From assembly GCA_964629475.1 (NCBI GenBank), contig CAZVQW010000006.1, positions 1 to 64,000 of the forward strand: a DNA stretch of 64,000 bases, given 5' to 3'. Within the stretch, counting starts at the first letter, position 1. Every line of letters begins with the position of its first letter. The stretch is from SMWD01 sp964629475 (GTDB lineage Bacteria; Pseudomonadota; Gammaproteobacteria; Steroidobacterales; GCA-2729495). This document shows, in pieces, positions 36,515 through 45,112 of this stretch. Both the position numbers and the translations under genes were made by a program. Below the pieces are notes generated by a model. That model worked only from the letters and a program-made list of their open reading frames with translations. It was not told where the DNA came from and did not search any database.

Positions 36515-37420
36515 ATGACAAACATACTACGCACACCGAACGAACGTTTCGATGCTCTTCCCGAATATCCATTCGCTCCGCACTATATAGAGTTACCAGA
36601 CCACTGCTTCGACAAACTGCGCATGCACGCTGTCGATGAAGGCCCGCGCAATGCACCGATTATCCTGCTCCTGCATGGACAGGGCTGCTGGTCCTATATT
36701 TTTCGGCACATGATTCCGCCACTCGTCACTGCCGGCTATCGAGTCATCGCACCCGATTTCATCGGCTTCGGCCGTTCCGATAAATTACCCGCCACTGACG
36801 ACTACACATTCGAAAAGCATATCGTCTGGCTAACGACTTTCTTCCAGGTCATGGATTTCAGGGACATTACCGCTTACCTGTTCGACTGGGGCGGCTATTT
36901 CGGTCTGCGCATCGCAGCCGAGCACCCGCACTTCTTTGCACGAATAGCGCTCAGCAATACGCAACTGCCGATCGGCGACGCTCCCGGCCGCGATTGGTTC
37001 ATCAACTGGCGAACCGAACAATTCGCTCTGCCGAAGTTTCCGCAGGGAAAAATGGTCGATGACGGGACCCGGAAAAAACTGAGTCCAGAAACGATTGCCG
37101 CCTTCGATGCACCCTACGTCGACGAGAGCTACAAAACCGGCCCGCGCCGTTTCCCGATGATCCTGCCGATCACTCCGGACATGGACTCCGTCCCGGAAAA
37201 CCGCAACGCATGGGATACGCTCGCGAACTGGAAAAAACCGGTGCTGACCCTTTTCAGTGCGGACTTCAAAGGCACGGCGATGGGGCCGGAAAAACTCTTG
37301 AGCCAGATCCCGGGAACACGCGGACAGGCGCATGAATTGCTGAACGATGCGGGGTTTTATATCGTCGAGGACAAGCCACTCGAACTGGCGCGGAGTTTGC
37401 TGAAGTTTGCGGGGAGCTGA
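36515..37420 (+). CDS. Haloalkane dehalogenase-like hydrolase lacking the catalytic His
   Basis: 301 residues. The nucleophile Asp is D124 in LFDWGGYFGLR, followed by the halide-binding Trp125, the same numbers as in DhlA; the oxyanion segment is LLLHGQGCWSYIFR (usual HGxPxW) and the acid is probably in LFSADFKG. At the C terminus, where dehalogenases have AGHFxQED, this protein reads DAGFYIVED, so the catalytic histidine is Phe281 (codon 37355-37357). It should not turn over an ester intermediate by the normal route. No other His fits. It follows the ferrochelatase-like gene by 86 bases and may be a binding protein or an enzyme with altered chemistry. Confidence 0.8.
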   Translation: MTNILRTPNERFDALPEYPFAPHYIELPDHCFDKLRMHAVDEGPRNAPIILLLHGQGCWSYIFRHMIPPLVTAGYRVIAPDFIGFGRSDKLPATDDYTFEKHIVWLTTFFQVMDFRDITAYLFDWGGYFGLRIAAEHPHFFARIALSNTQLPIGDAPGRDWFINWRTEQFALPKFPQGKMVDDGTRKKLSPETIAAFDAPYVDESYKTGPRRFPMILPITPDMDSVPENRNAWDTLANWKKPVLTLFSADFKGTAMGPEKLLSQIPGTRGQAHELLNDAGFYIVEDKPLELARSLLKFAGS

Positions 37421-37430
37421 CGGAAAGGCC

Positions 37431-37512
37431 GGGGTCAGACACCAGTTTTCCGCAGGCGTGCGGGAGCTGGAATTTGGCTACGGTGGCTGGCGGAAAAGTG
37501 GTGTCTGACCCC
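37431..37512. repeat. Imperfect 23-bp inverted repeat, REP-like
   Basis: Arms 37431-37453 and 37490-37512 are complementary over 23 bases with one mismatch; they begin GGGGTCAGACACC and end GGTGTCTGACCCC, separated by 36 bases. It lies between the dehalogenase-like stop and the convergent DUF4404 stop. The arms look like the dispersed GTCAGACACC repeats of gammaproteobacteria. No transposase is near. Confidence 0.8.
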
Positions 37513-37534
37513 TCGTGGCGGGGCTGATCTCTCG

Positions 37535-37804
37535 CTAGATACCGAGTCTGCCCAGAGCATCGATAACCTCACCTAAGGCCATCGATAGCTTCGGATGTTC
37601 CGATTCGAAGCGCAGCGCAGCGTTACGTAACTGCCCGGTGGTCGTCTCATGCCCGACATCTGCCGTATCCGTACCGCCCGCCAGCTTTTCAACATCCTGA
37701 GCGAGTTCCTGCAACAATGCCCGCGACTCTTCATCGACCGAATTCGCCGACTCGAGTTCCCGATGCAGGTTCTCGATCATACTTTGCAGGTGTTTCTTTT
37801 CCAT
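37535..37804 (-). CDS. DUF4404 family protein
   Basis: 89-residue acidic helical protein, MEKKHLQSMIENLHRELES then VDEESRALLQELAQDVEKL and FESEHPKLSMALGEVIDALGRLGI. The last segment is the typical end of the DUF4404 family. Function unknown; small cytosolic helical bundle expected. Monocistronic, divergent from the CBS protein. Confidence 0.8.
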   Translation of the reverse strand: MEKKHLQSMIENLHRELESANSVDEESRALLQELAQDVEKLAGGTDTADVGHETTTGQLRNAALRFESEHPKLSMALGEVIDALGRLGI

Positions 37805-37923
37805 GACGAGCCGGCCCTCCGGCCTGATGTAATATTGCGTTTAGTTTGCACGGATAACCCAAAACGGTCAATTTCGGAATTCACGCATTCTTTGACTTCT
37901 TGTCCGGCATTGTAATATCAATA

Positions 37924-37937
37924 CCGGTTAAAACCGG
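37924..37937. promoter_or_regulatory. Short palindrome upstream of the CBS gene
   Basis: CCGGTT-AA-AACCGG, six-base arms, in the 195-base divergent gap between DUF4404 and the CBS gene. It could be an operator for either direction. Nothing else in the gap stands out. Confidence 0.3.
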
Positions 37938-37999
37938 CTTATCAGGCAAATGCGTCGGGAGCAGTCACCTGGTGAAGAAAAACGGAAAGGAGCAGGAAA

Positions 38000-38443
38000 A
38001 TGATTACCGTGGACGAAATCATGTCGGTCGATGTACAGACCTTGAACCATAAAGGCAATCTGGCCGATGCGAAGCAATTGATGGCGGAGCAAGGCATCCA
38101 CCATATACCGGTGGTCGATGATACCGGCACAGTCGTCGGACTCGTCTCGCACCGGGATGTGCTGACAGCATCTGAATCCAGCCTCGGCGAAAATGGCGTG
38201 AAACAGAATTGTGCCGAGATCCTCATTGAGCAGTTCATGACACCGAATGTCACGACCGTTGATGAACGGGCCAGCCTGCGAGAGGCAGCGCTGTTCCTGC
38301 AGAAGCATCAGTATGGCTGTCTGCCGGTGGTAACTGACGGGAAACTCAGGGGCATTATCACCGACAGTGACTTTGTCGCCATCGCGATCGATCTGCTCGA
38401 ACAGGCCGAACAGGCCGAAGACGTCGATCTGGACGATTTCTGA
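38000..38443 (+). CDS. Tandem CBS-domain protein
   Basis: 147 residues with GGAAAGGAG-type ribosome-binding site just upstream of the ATG. Two CBS motifs form one Bateman module: MITVDEIMSVDVQTLNHKGNLADAKQLMAEQGIHHIPVVDDTGTVVGLVSHRDVL and IEQFMTPNVTTVDERASLREAALFLQKHQYGCLPVVTDGKLRGIITDSDFV. Such modules bind adenine nucleotides and sense energy state. No catalytic domain is fused. An acidic tail (EQAEQAEDVDLDDF) ends the protein. Confidence 0.92.
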   Translation: MITVDEIMSVDVQTLNHKGNLADAKQLMAEQGIHHIPVVDDTGTVVGLVSHRDVLTASESSLGENGVKQNCAEILIEQFMTPNVTTVDERASLREAALFLQKHQYGCLPVVTDGKLRGIITDSDFVAIAIDLLEQAEQAEDVDLDDF

Positions 38444-38454
38444 CTGGATTCAGG

Positions 38455-38499
38455 CACCCGAAAAGCCGCACGCAATCTGCCCGTGCGAGGCTTCGGGTG
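38455..38499 (+). terminator. Long hairpin after the CBS gene
   Basis: Arms 38455-38472 and 38482-38499 (CACCCGAAaAGCCgCACG against CGTGCgaGGCTTCGGGTG) pair with small bulges over a nine-base loop, starting 12 bases after the CBS stop. There is no T-tract, so it may be a rho-dependent or mRNA-stabilising structure. Confidence 0.45.
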
Positions 38500-38648
38500 T
38501 GATCCGTAACCGCCCCCGATAGTGGCTGTACCCACATTATGGAAACTTTCCACGGTTTCCGGCCGGCTGCCTGAGCAACAGTTCACGGCAAGCGCCCGGA
38601 CATCAGGCTATAGTAATGAGTTCATTCGTCTCGGGAATTCGATAGCCT

Positions 38649-39808
38649 ATGCCGTCGCCTACCGATCAACTGGTCCTGGTTAGATGCAATGACCTGGAGA
38701 CCGGCATGTTTGTCGCCGAACTTGACCGATCATGGTTGCACACGCCGTTCACAAGCCGTGGCTTCCTGATTACGTTACCGGCTCAGGCAGAAGCACTGCA
38801 GCATTCATGCGATTACGTCTATGTCGATCCGCAGCGCAGTGATCCGGACATTCGGCCGTACCTTGCAGAAGGGCCAGGGAAAGACCGGGCGTTGACCCGA
38901 ATACGCGGGAACGGCTCTCGGCACGACCTGGATACGGCGCGCGAAGCGCTGCGCAATGCGAGCGCCCTCATCGACCACACTATTCATGAAGCGCGCGCTA
39001 ACGGACAAATTGAAGTCGGATCGATCTATACAAAACTCGTACCCTTTCTCAATGCCACGCTACGGGACACCGATGGCATGCAATGGCTGATTGCAACAGA
39101 ACCGGCACATGGATTCCTGAACCGACGGGCGCTGGGTACATCGATGTTATGCATCCTGTTCGGCAAACACCTCGGCCTGGACCGACATGAATTGATGAAT
39201 CTGGCGCTGGGCGGCCTGCTGCTTGATATCGGCAAGGTCAGCGTACCGATAACAATCCTCGCCAACCCCAATCGACTCAGCCCGGAAGAAAGATGGTTCA
39301 CGACACGGCACGTCCGGCAAAGCCTGGACCTCATGCAATGCAATGGCGAAAGTCTTGACCGTGTATTTTCAATGATTGCAGCACACCACGAACGCCTTGA
39401 CGGCACCGGTTATCCACACCAACTGGGGGGGGTACCGAAATCCCTCTATATGCACGCATCGCCGGCATCGTGGACACCTTCGATGCACTGACGCTGAACC
39501 GGCGCTATGCCGCGGCTCGCTCCAGCTATTCGGCACTGCGTTTTTTAAGTGCGATGCGCCGCACAAAGTTCGATTCTGCATTGGTCGATGAATTCACCGA
39601 AAGTCTGGGCACCTACCCGACGGGCACACGCGTCCGACTCGACGATGGCTCGACGGGCCTCGTTCTCAGCCAGAATAGCGGCCAACCACAGCAACCCAAT
39701 ATCATGCTGACCCATGATGCCGCCGGCCGGCCGGTCGAGACTATTCGGATTGTAACGGCTGGTGAGGCGCAGACAATTACCCAGGCATTGCCGACCACCC
39801 CGTCATAA
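38649..39808 (+). pseudogene. DUF3391/GYP-type c-di-GMP phosphodiesterase homologue, frameshifted at G8
   Basis: The first frame (38649-39491) gives a DUF3391 N terminus (DLETGMFVAELDRSWLHTPFTSRGFLI) and most of an HD-GYP domain up to HHERLDGTGYPHQLGG. At a run of eight G (39425-39432) the frame is lost. Two bases fewer restore TEIPLYARIAGIVDTFDALT, continuing in the frame that ends at 39808 with LGTYPTGTRVRLDDGSTGLVL; spacing in the GYP motif then matches the family. The metal site is altered too: the usual LLHDIGK reads LLLDIGK and the earlier His is missing, so the full-length protein would probably not cleave c-di-GMP. Either a phase-variable tract, a recent lesion, or a sequencing error. 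Confidence 0.82.
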
Positions 39809-39913
39809 CCGCCAATCCAGACAACCGGTTGCGCGAAGCGTGAAACAGCGCATAGTTCCCGGCGCTGTTAGCCACTAAGTTAAAGGCCATCGATTAAGAA
39901 TCGGTTCCGTCTT

Positions 39914-40903
39914 ATGTTAACTGTGGTCATTGGACTTGTTTGTTTTGCCGTCGCGTTCATTAGCGGTGGCGTGCTGAGCAAGGCGTATTTTACAACGCGG
40001 GATGCGCCCGACGCAGTGGATCGCAACAAGCTTCATACACTACTGGAGGCGCAGCGTGCTCGGTACCGAAAGCGCATGATGGCAATGCACAACGTCATTC
40101 GTCGCCATGAAGCAACCCGCGACCAGATCCGTGACAAGCTCACAAACATCGAGTGCAATCACACCGAGCAGGACAAGCTGCTGAACGATGCGCAAGCCGA
40201 ACTCAAGCGGAAACAACAGGAAAATCGGGTCCTCCAACAGCAACTTGCAGAAAAAAACCACCGCAAGACCGATCTCAATACAAACAAATCGTGCCCTTCG
40301 AGCATGGATAAAGAACTCAGCATGCTGCGCATCGAGAGAGACGAACTGGCCGCACGAATCGTGCACATGGAAGCTGAACAGACGAAAAAGATGGCCACGA
40401 GCGAAGCGGACGGAGACGAACAAAAAATTGCCCGGATGCGTGCCGACATGGGTGAACTTCGCGAAACGCTGGCAACGCGCGATCGACGAATTCACGATCT
40501 CGATCTTCAGTTACGGGACAGTACAGATCAGGTGCGGCAACTACAGGACAAGCTGGAAAACTGGAAACAACGTGTAACGCCATTGACCCGCAAACTCAAA
40601 CAGCAAAAAGAAGTGATTCAAAAGTTCTGCCAGAACAGCAGCGCAAATCATCAGACCGAAACAACCGACGATAATCTATCCGGTGACGATCTCAAGGCGA
40701 TTCGCGGCATCGGACCGGCACTCGAGCGCCGGCTACAGCGCCACGGCATACGGCACTATCGACAACTCGCCGAAATGACGACACAGGAACTCAGCGATAT
40801 CGCACAACAACTCGCGATCGCACCCAATCTCGCCGAGCGTGATGAGTGGATCGAGCAGGCCCGCAACCTTCAGGCACAAGACGAACTTTGCGAAACGGCC
40901 TGA
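39914..40903 (+). CDS. Membrane-anchored coiled-coil protein with C-terminal helix-hairpin-helix
   Basis: 329 residues: an N-terminal membrane segment (LTVVIGLVCFAVAFISGGVL), about 190 residues of charged heptad coiled coil (residues about 40-235) and a C-terminal helix-hairpin-helix module, DDLKAIRGIGPALERRLQRHGIRHYRQLAEMTTQELSDIAQQL. The last module is of the type found at the end of many proteobacterial proteins annotated as flap-endonuclease-like or NADH-dehydrogenase-associated; it suggests DNA or protein binding. No enzyme motif. No clear operon partner. Confidence 0.78.
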   Translation: MLTVVIGLVCFAVAFISGGVLSKAYFTTRDAPDAVDRNKLHTLLEAQRARYRKRMMAMHNVIRRHEATRDQIRDKLTNIECNHTEQDKLLNDAQAELKRKQQENRVLQQQLAEKNHRKTDLNTNKSCPSSMDKELSMLRIERDELAARIVHMEAEQTKKMATSEADGDEQKIARMRADMGELRETLATRDRRIHDLDLQLRDSTDQVRQLQDKLENWKQRVTPLTRKLKQQKEVIQKFCQNSSANHQTETTDDNLSGDDLKAIRGIGPALERRLQRHGIRHYRQLAEMTTQELSDIAQQLAIAPNLAERDEWIEQARNLQAQDELCETA

Positions 40904-40919
40904 ACGCGAGGCAAGACCA

Positions 40920-40939
40920 ATAGAAGCCCGCTCCCACAA
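40920..40939. repeat. Single REP-like half element
   Basis: On the minus strand this reads TTGTGGGAGCGGGCTTCTA, the form of a pseudomonad-type REP core. No inverted partner was found nearby. It lies in the 64-base gap before the VOC gene. Confidence 0.35.
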
Positions 40940-40967
40940 CAATATCCACTTCGCGTATCATCGCGCC

Positions 40968-41969
40968 ATGAATAACTACACGATTCCGGACAGTACACCG
41001 GTCAGCGTCGCCGTCATCGGCGTCGAAGACCTCGATGCATCACTTCGGTTTTACGCCGATACGCTCGGCCTGGAGGTTATCGAAAACCTGTCCTGGCAAG
41101 GACCGGAATTCGAACGACACTGGAATCTGCCGACCGGATCCTCAGCCAGATGCGCGCTACTGGTACACGGTGCCGACCCCATCGGGCGCATCCAGATCAT
41201 GGAGTTCGATGCCGCCGACAGGAAGCGTGTTCGACCACAGGACATACAACGCGCTACCGGGTTATTCAACCTGAATATCTACTCGAGCGATATCGATGCT
41301 GATGTCGAGATGCTCAAAGCACAGGGTTTTACGTTCTGGAGTGACCCGGTGCATAACAATTTCGGCCCGGCCATGGGTGAAACCAGGGAGGTCATGTTCG
41401 ACGGCCCCGACGGTATCGTCATCAACATGATCCAGCTCCTGACGGAAGACAGGAATACGGTCATCGGCAAGTTAGTCGCATTCATCGAAGAATACGGCCG
41501 CACGCGTACCGGGTTCACGGCCGTTGCGACAACGGCAGCCGGTGTGCTCGACATGGAAAAAGCACTCGGATTTTATTTCGGGCCATTGAAGATGACGGTC
41601 TTCATGGAGACCATACTGAAAGGCCCCGCGACCAACAAAGCGATCGGTTTGCAGGAAGATGCCGAGACCCGCATGGTGCTCATCCAAGGCAATCATGAAT
41701 ACGGCAAGATCGCGCTGTCATGTCCGCTGAATTACGAAATTCCGAACCTGATACCCGATGCCGTGCCGCCGAACATCGGGTACCTGGCCCAATCGTTCCA
41801 GGTCAACGACCTGAACCTGGTCGCGAACGAATGCATCGAGATCGATGTCGCAATCATCTCTGGCCCGGAAGAGATCACTCTGCCAGGTCGTGGGTTGTGC
41901 CGAGCGATGGTGGTGCGCAACCCGGGGTCCGGGGCACTGCAGGAGATATTCCAGCAACTCGATCAGTAG
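40968..41969 (+). CDS. VOC (glyoxalase/dioxygenase) superfamily protein
   Basis: 333 residues from the ATG at 40968; the open frame upstream overlaps the preceding gene. Two VOC modules: VSVAVIGVEDLDASLRFYADTLGLEVIENLSW with FNLNIYSSDIDADVEMLKAQGFTFWSDPV and GPDGIVINMIQLL, then a diverged second copy FTAVATTAAGVLDMEKALGFYFGPLKM. Members include glyoxalase I, extradiol dioxygenases and epimerases; metal ligands are not certain enough to name an activity. Its last 95 bases overlap the convergent ParA-like gene. Confidence 0.8.
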   Translation: MNNYTIPDSTPVSVAVIGVEDLDASLRFYADTLGLEVIENLSWQGPEFERHWNLPTGSSARCALLVHGADPIGRIQIMEFDAADRKRVRPQDIQRATGLFNLNIYSSDIDADVEMLKAQGFTFWSDPVHNNFGPAMGETREVMFDGPDGIVINMIQLLTEDRNTVIGKLVAFIEEYGRTRTGFTAVATTAAGVLDMEKALGFYFGPLKMTVFMETILKGPATNKAIGLQEDAETRMVLIQGNHEYGKIALSCPLNYEIPNLIPDAVPPNIGYLAQSFQVNDLNLVANECIEIDVAIISGPEEITLPGRGLCRAMVVRNPGSGALQEIFQQLDQ

Positions 41970-42813
41970 ATCCACCAGTAGGTTCAGGATTGCTGACGTC
42001 ACTGTCTGTCGGCGGTTTGACTGCCGGATCGGATTTCTCCTTCATTGTCTCTTCGGCTTTTTTTTCAGTCGTTTTGGGAACGACAGGTGCCACTGCCTGC
42101 GGCTCCAGTAAATCGCGTGGTGTCAATCCTGTTTCGAGCCGCGCCTCCAGCCATGCGGTGATCGACGCCCAGCTGTCGAGATCCTTGCGCACCCGCGAGG
42201 GCTGCATCTCATGTACGCTGAGCCCCTGATCGGCCGCATAGACATAATTCTGGCTGTCACGCAATCCGCCGACAGCGGCGATCGACAAGCGATCGAGAAA
42301 ACGCATGAGTTTTCGATAGCCGACAGTATTCTCGCGAACCCGGTTCGCGATGATACCCAACCGGCCCATGCGCCGACTGACTTTTGCAATGATCAGCAAA
42401 TCGGAAACAATCCGGGTCGCAGCGTGAATATCGATATCCGATGGCATGACCGGCACGAGAATCGCATGAGCGCCCCGCGTAAACTCGGCCAGATCGGTCG
42501 ACTGCAACGCAGCTGGCGTATCGATGACAAGAGTTTGAATATGGCTCGGCACCCGCATCTGGAAACTGCGTGTCATCGAAGGGTCATGCTCGCAGGCGGC
42601 TATGCCGTAGACTTCAGGCCGTTCATCGGGTCGATTTTGCAGCCAGCGTAACGCCGAACCCTGCGGGTCGAAATCCATTAAAGCCGCAGGGTGACCGGAT
42701 GCCGACAGGAACCCGGCCACGTTCGTTGCGAGAGTCGATTTGCCCGAGCCACCCTTCGGATTGATGACGACAATTCGTTTCAGGCGGGGGTCACTGGGAA
42801 CTTTAAACAGCAT
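41875..42813 (-). CDS. ParA/MinD-like P-loop ATPase with a proline-rich tail
   Basis: 312 residues. The deviant Walker A is VINPKGGSGKSTLATNVA, Walker A-prime/B segments are LMDFDPQGSALRW and LVIDTPAALQS, all typical of ParA-family ATPases of the small stand-alone type. No parB, origin or flagellar/chemotaxis genes are adjacent, so the cargo is unknown. From about residue 235 the sequence is low-complexity (TTEKKAEETMKEKSDPAVK, then PT-rich), and the final 31 codons are read antisense to the VOC gene. The tail may have grown by loss of an earlier stop. Confidence 0.85.
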   Translation of the reverse strand: MLFKVPSDPRLKRIVVINPKGGSGKSTLATNVAGFLSASGHPAALMDFDPQGSALRWLQNRPDERPEVYGIAACEHDPSMTRSFQMRVPSHIQTLVIDTPAALQSTDLAEFTRGAHAILVPVMPSDIDIHAATRIVSDLLIIAKVSRRMGRLGIIANRVRENTVGYRKLMRFLDRLSIAAVGGLRDSQNYVYAADQGLSVHEMQPSRVRKDLDSWASITAWLEARLETGLTPRDLLEPQAVAPVVPKTTEKKAEETMKEKSDPAVKPPTDSDVSNPEPTGGSTDRVAGISPAVPRTPGCAPPSLGTTHDLAE

Positions 42814-42928
42814 GGAGACTTTTTATAACCTTGTTACCGAGCATGAGCAAGCATGGAGTTTTGGGGCCATGGCCGCTCCTGCAAACGATTCGCACCCTTT
42901 TGCAAGTATCCGGAACAACACTTGCTAA

Positions 42929-44563
42929 CTAATGCAGAAAATTCTGCCGACGGATTAACGCACGCTTTTCCAGATAATCCAGCGTCTCTTTATATAGTCC
43001 CTGTCGTGGCACGATGTCTTCGCCCAACTCCATAGTCAGATCCGACGCCGGATCGTAGCGCGGCCATTCTGGCAGGCCCGGTCCGTTCGGATTGCCGGTC
43101 CTGGCAAAATTCAGCCAGTAGGACCGGACCATCCGGCCCCATTCCAGATCTTCATCGGTCACCACCCTGCCCGACATCTGCCGTGGCCGTTGCCACTCGG
43201 GGTGCTCGCGAACATGCCCAAAGATAAATGGTATTTCGATACCATGTCCGGCGCCCGGCACCTCACCACGCAGATTCGTTTGCACATAGGTGACGTGATA
43301 GAGCCAGGCCGGAGAACTGACATTGGCCATTTGCTTGCCGAGATAACGTGTCGAAGTCAGAAACAGACCCTCTGCAAACCAGCGCTGTGACAAGCCGATG
43401 CGCGTCCATTGATCATCGAACGGCGCCAGATCCTCATCCGACAAGCCCTCGAGCAACTGCCCCCCGACGAACCACTTGCCGATCAGCGGGATGCCGGAAA
43501 TCTGGCTCCATTCCCAGTCCGCCGCGCCGCCGATATACGGCACGTCATGCTGTTCGCCACGCTCGAACACACGGGCGACATGATCGACGACGACGCGACC
43601 GTCGATGACCGGGCCGAAGGCAATCTGTTTCTTGGTCTGGTATTCGACAATGGGTTCCCATGGCAGTGCGCGCAATGCGACAAGCAGTTCTTCGTCCGAA
43701 TCGGCTTCGATCTCAAAATGCTCGACGAAATCTACACCAACATCCTCGCGAGACTGCCCGACCGGGCCCGGCGGTCCACGTTCGAATGCATGCTGACTCC
43801 GGTCCAGCAATACACCGCTACCCTGGGCAATCGCCTTGTGAAACAGCCCCTTTGATTGCGGCGTCGTCATCAGGAAGTTAACCGACACGCCGCCGGCCGA
43901 ATGGCCAAAGATAGTGACATCATCGGGATCACCGCCAAAGGCCGAGATATTTCTTTGCACCCACTCCAGTGCAGCGATCTGGTCAAACAGCCCGTAATTG
44001 ACCAGCGGCTCCGTTGACTGGGCCCGAGTCATCGCAGGATGTGCAAACCGGCCGAGGTAACCGATCCGGTAATTGATCGTGACCAGCACGACACCCTGGT
44101 TTGCGAGTATCCGCCCGTCGTAAACCGGCACGGAACCGGCACCGTATTGCATGTTGCCGCCATGCATGTAGAACATGACCGGCAAAGGATCCGCGCCTCG
44201 CTCGACCGGCGTCCAGATATTCAGCGTCAGGCAGTCTTCGTTCCTGCCGGCCGCGGCGAAATGTGCATCGACCCATTCCGGGTACAACCCGGATCGCTGC
44301 GGGCAGACGTGACCGAACTGCGATGCGTCACGTACGCCGTCCCAGGCAGCAGCCGGCTGCGGCGGCCGCCAGCGCAGCTCACCGACCGGAGGCAATGCAT
44401 ACGGAATGCCGCTAAATATCGCGACGCCATCTTCAACGACGCCCTGCAGTTCACCGGTATCGATGCGAACAATACTGCTTTGGTACTGGGCGAGTACCGG
44501 CGAAGAAAACGCCAGTATGATAAGTATGAGAACGTGGCTGCAGGCCGAGCTGGAATTTTTCAT
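42929..44563 (-). CDS. Secreted type-B carboxylesterase
   Basis: 544 residues with a signal peptide (SHVLILIILAFSSPVLAQ). The carboxylesterase/lipase B pattern is clear: GIPYALPPVGELRWRPPQP near the start, EDCLTLNIWTP, the oxyanion MHGGNMQYGAGS, the nucleophile FGHSAGGVSVNFLM, and the His region GAGHGIEIPFIFGH. SEYWLNFARTGNPNGP-like end (YWLNFARTGNPNGPGLPEWPRYD) is also present. Hydrolyses carboxylic esters in the periplasm or outside. Monocistronic. Confidence 0.92.
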   Translation of the reverse strand: MKNSSSACSHVLILIILAFSSPVLAQYQSSIVRIDTGELQGVVEDGVAIFSGIPYALPPVGELRWRPPQPAAAWDGVRDASQFGHVCPQRSGLYPEWVDAHFAAAGRNEDCLTLNIWTPVERGADPLPVMFYMHGGNMQYGAGSVPVYDGRILANQGVVLVTINYRIGYLGRFAHPAMTRAQSTEPLVNYGLFDQIAALEWVQRNISAFGGDPDDVTIFGHSAGGVSVNFLMTTPQSKGLFHKAIAQGSGVLLDRSQHAFERGPPGPVGQSREDVGVDFVEHFEIEADSDEELLVALRALPWEPIVEYQTKKQIAFGPVIDGRVVVDHVARVFERGEQHDVPYIGGAADWEWSQISGIPLIGKWFVGGQLLEGLSDEDLAPFDDQWTRIGLSQRWFAEGLFLTSTRYLGKQMANVSSPAWLYHVTYVQTNLRGEVPGAGHGIEIPFIFGHVREHPEWQRPRQMSGRVVTDEDLEWGRMVRSYWLNFARTGNPNGPGLPEWPRYDPASDLTMELGEDIVPRQGLYKETLDYLEKRALIRRQNFLH

Positions 44564-44704
44564 AGGTGCATGATACCAGCAGCCTCTGGTACGTTTGTGC
44601 TGACCCTAGTAATGTTTATGGCAATCGGTGGACAACACATATTAGCGGCGGCCCGATTTTTCTCTTCACAAAGAGCAACGAATGAAACAGGATCGAATAA
44701 TTCA

Positions 44705-45088
44705 GTGAAAGACTGCAATCAGTGCGGCAAGTGCTGCACGCTCTATAGTGACGGCGGTCTGTCTGCTTCAGAGAGTGAAATCGACTGGTGGGAAACTTAC
44801 CGGCCGGAGATATTCAGCTATGTCAGCGACGGGAAAATCTGGGCAAGCCCCGTCACCGGAAAGCAGTTGGCAAGATGCCCCTGGCTGCGAAAACTTCCCA
44901 ACCAGAATAAATATACCTGTCATATCTATTACGACCGCCCCGACGACTGCAAACACTATCCTGTCAAAATCGAGCAAATGGCAAGGGATGAATGCGAAAT
45001 GCTGGATGCCCGGGATCTTTTTAACCGAAAACGGGCGCAGAAAACTCTTGACAATCTCATGGCCGATAGTCGTCCCCCATGTGAGTAA
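44705..45088 (+). CDS. YkgJ family cysteine-cluster protein
   Basis: 127 residues from the GTG at 44705 with AGGA upstream; an ATG at 44612 is in frame but adds an atypical N terminus. The zinc or iron-cluster pattern CNQCGKCCTLY (CxxCxxCC), then CPWL and CHIYYDRPDDCKHYP is diagnostic for the family. Function is not established. It is divergent from the esterase and convergent with the oxidoreductase. Confidence 0.85.
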   Translation: MKDCNQCGKCCTLYSDGGLSASESEIDWWETYRPEIFSYVSDGKIWASPVTGKQLARCPWLRKLPNQNKYTCHIYYDRPDDCKHYPVKIEQMARDECEMLDARDLFNRKRAQKTLDNLMADSRPPCE

Positions 45089-45112
45089 CAATAAATAGGG
45101 TTAGAGTAAAAA

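Noticed and set aside
44039..44704. Upstream extension of the YkgJ frame
   Set aside because: It is antisense to the carboxylesterase and the family N terminus begins at the GTG at 44705.
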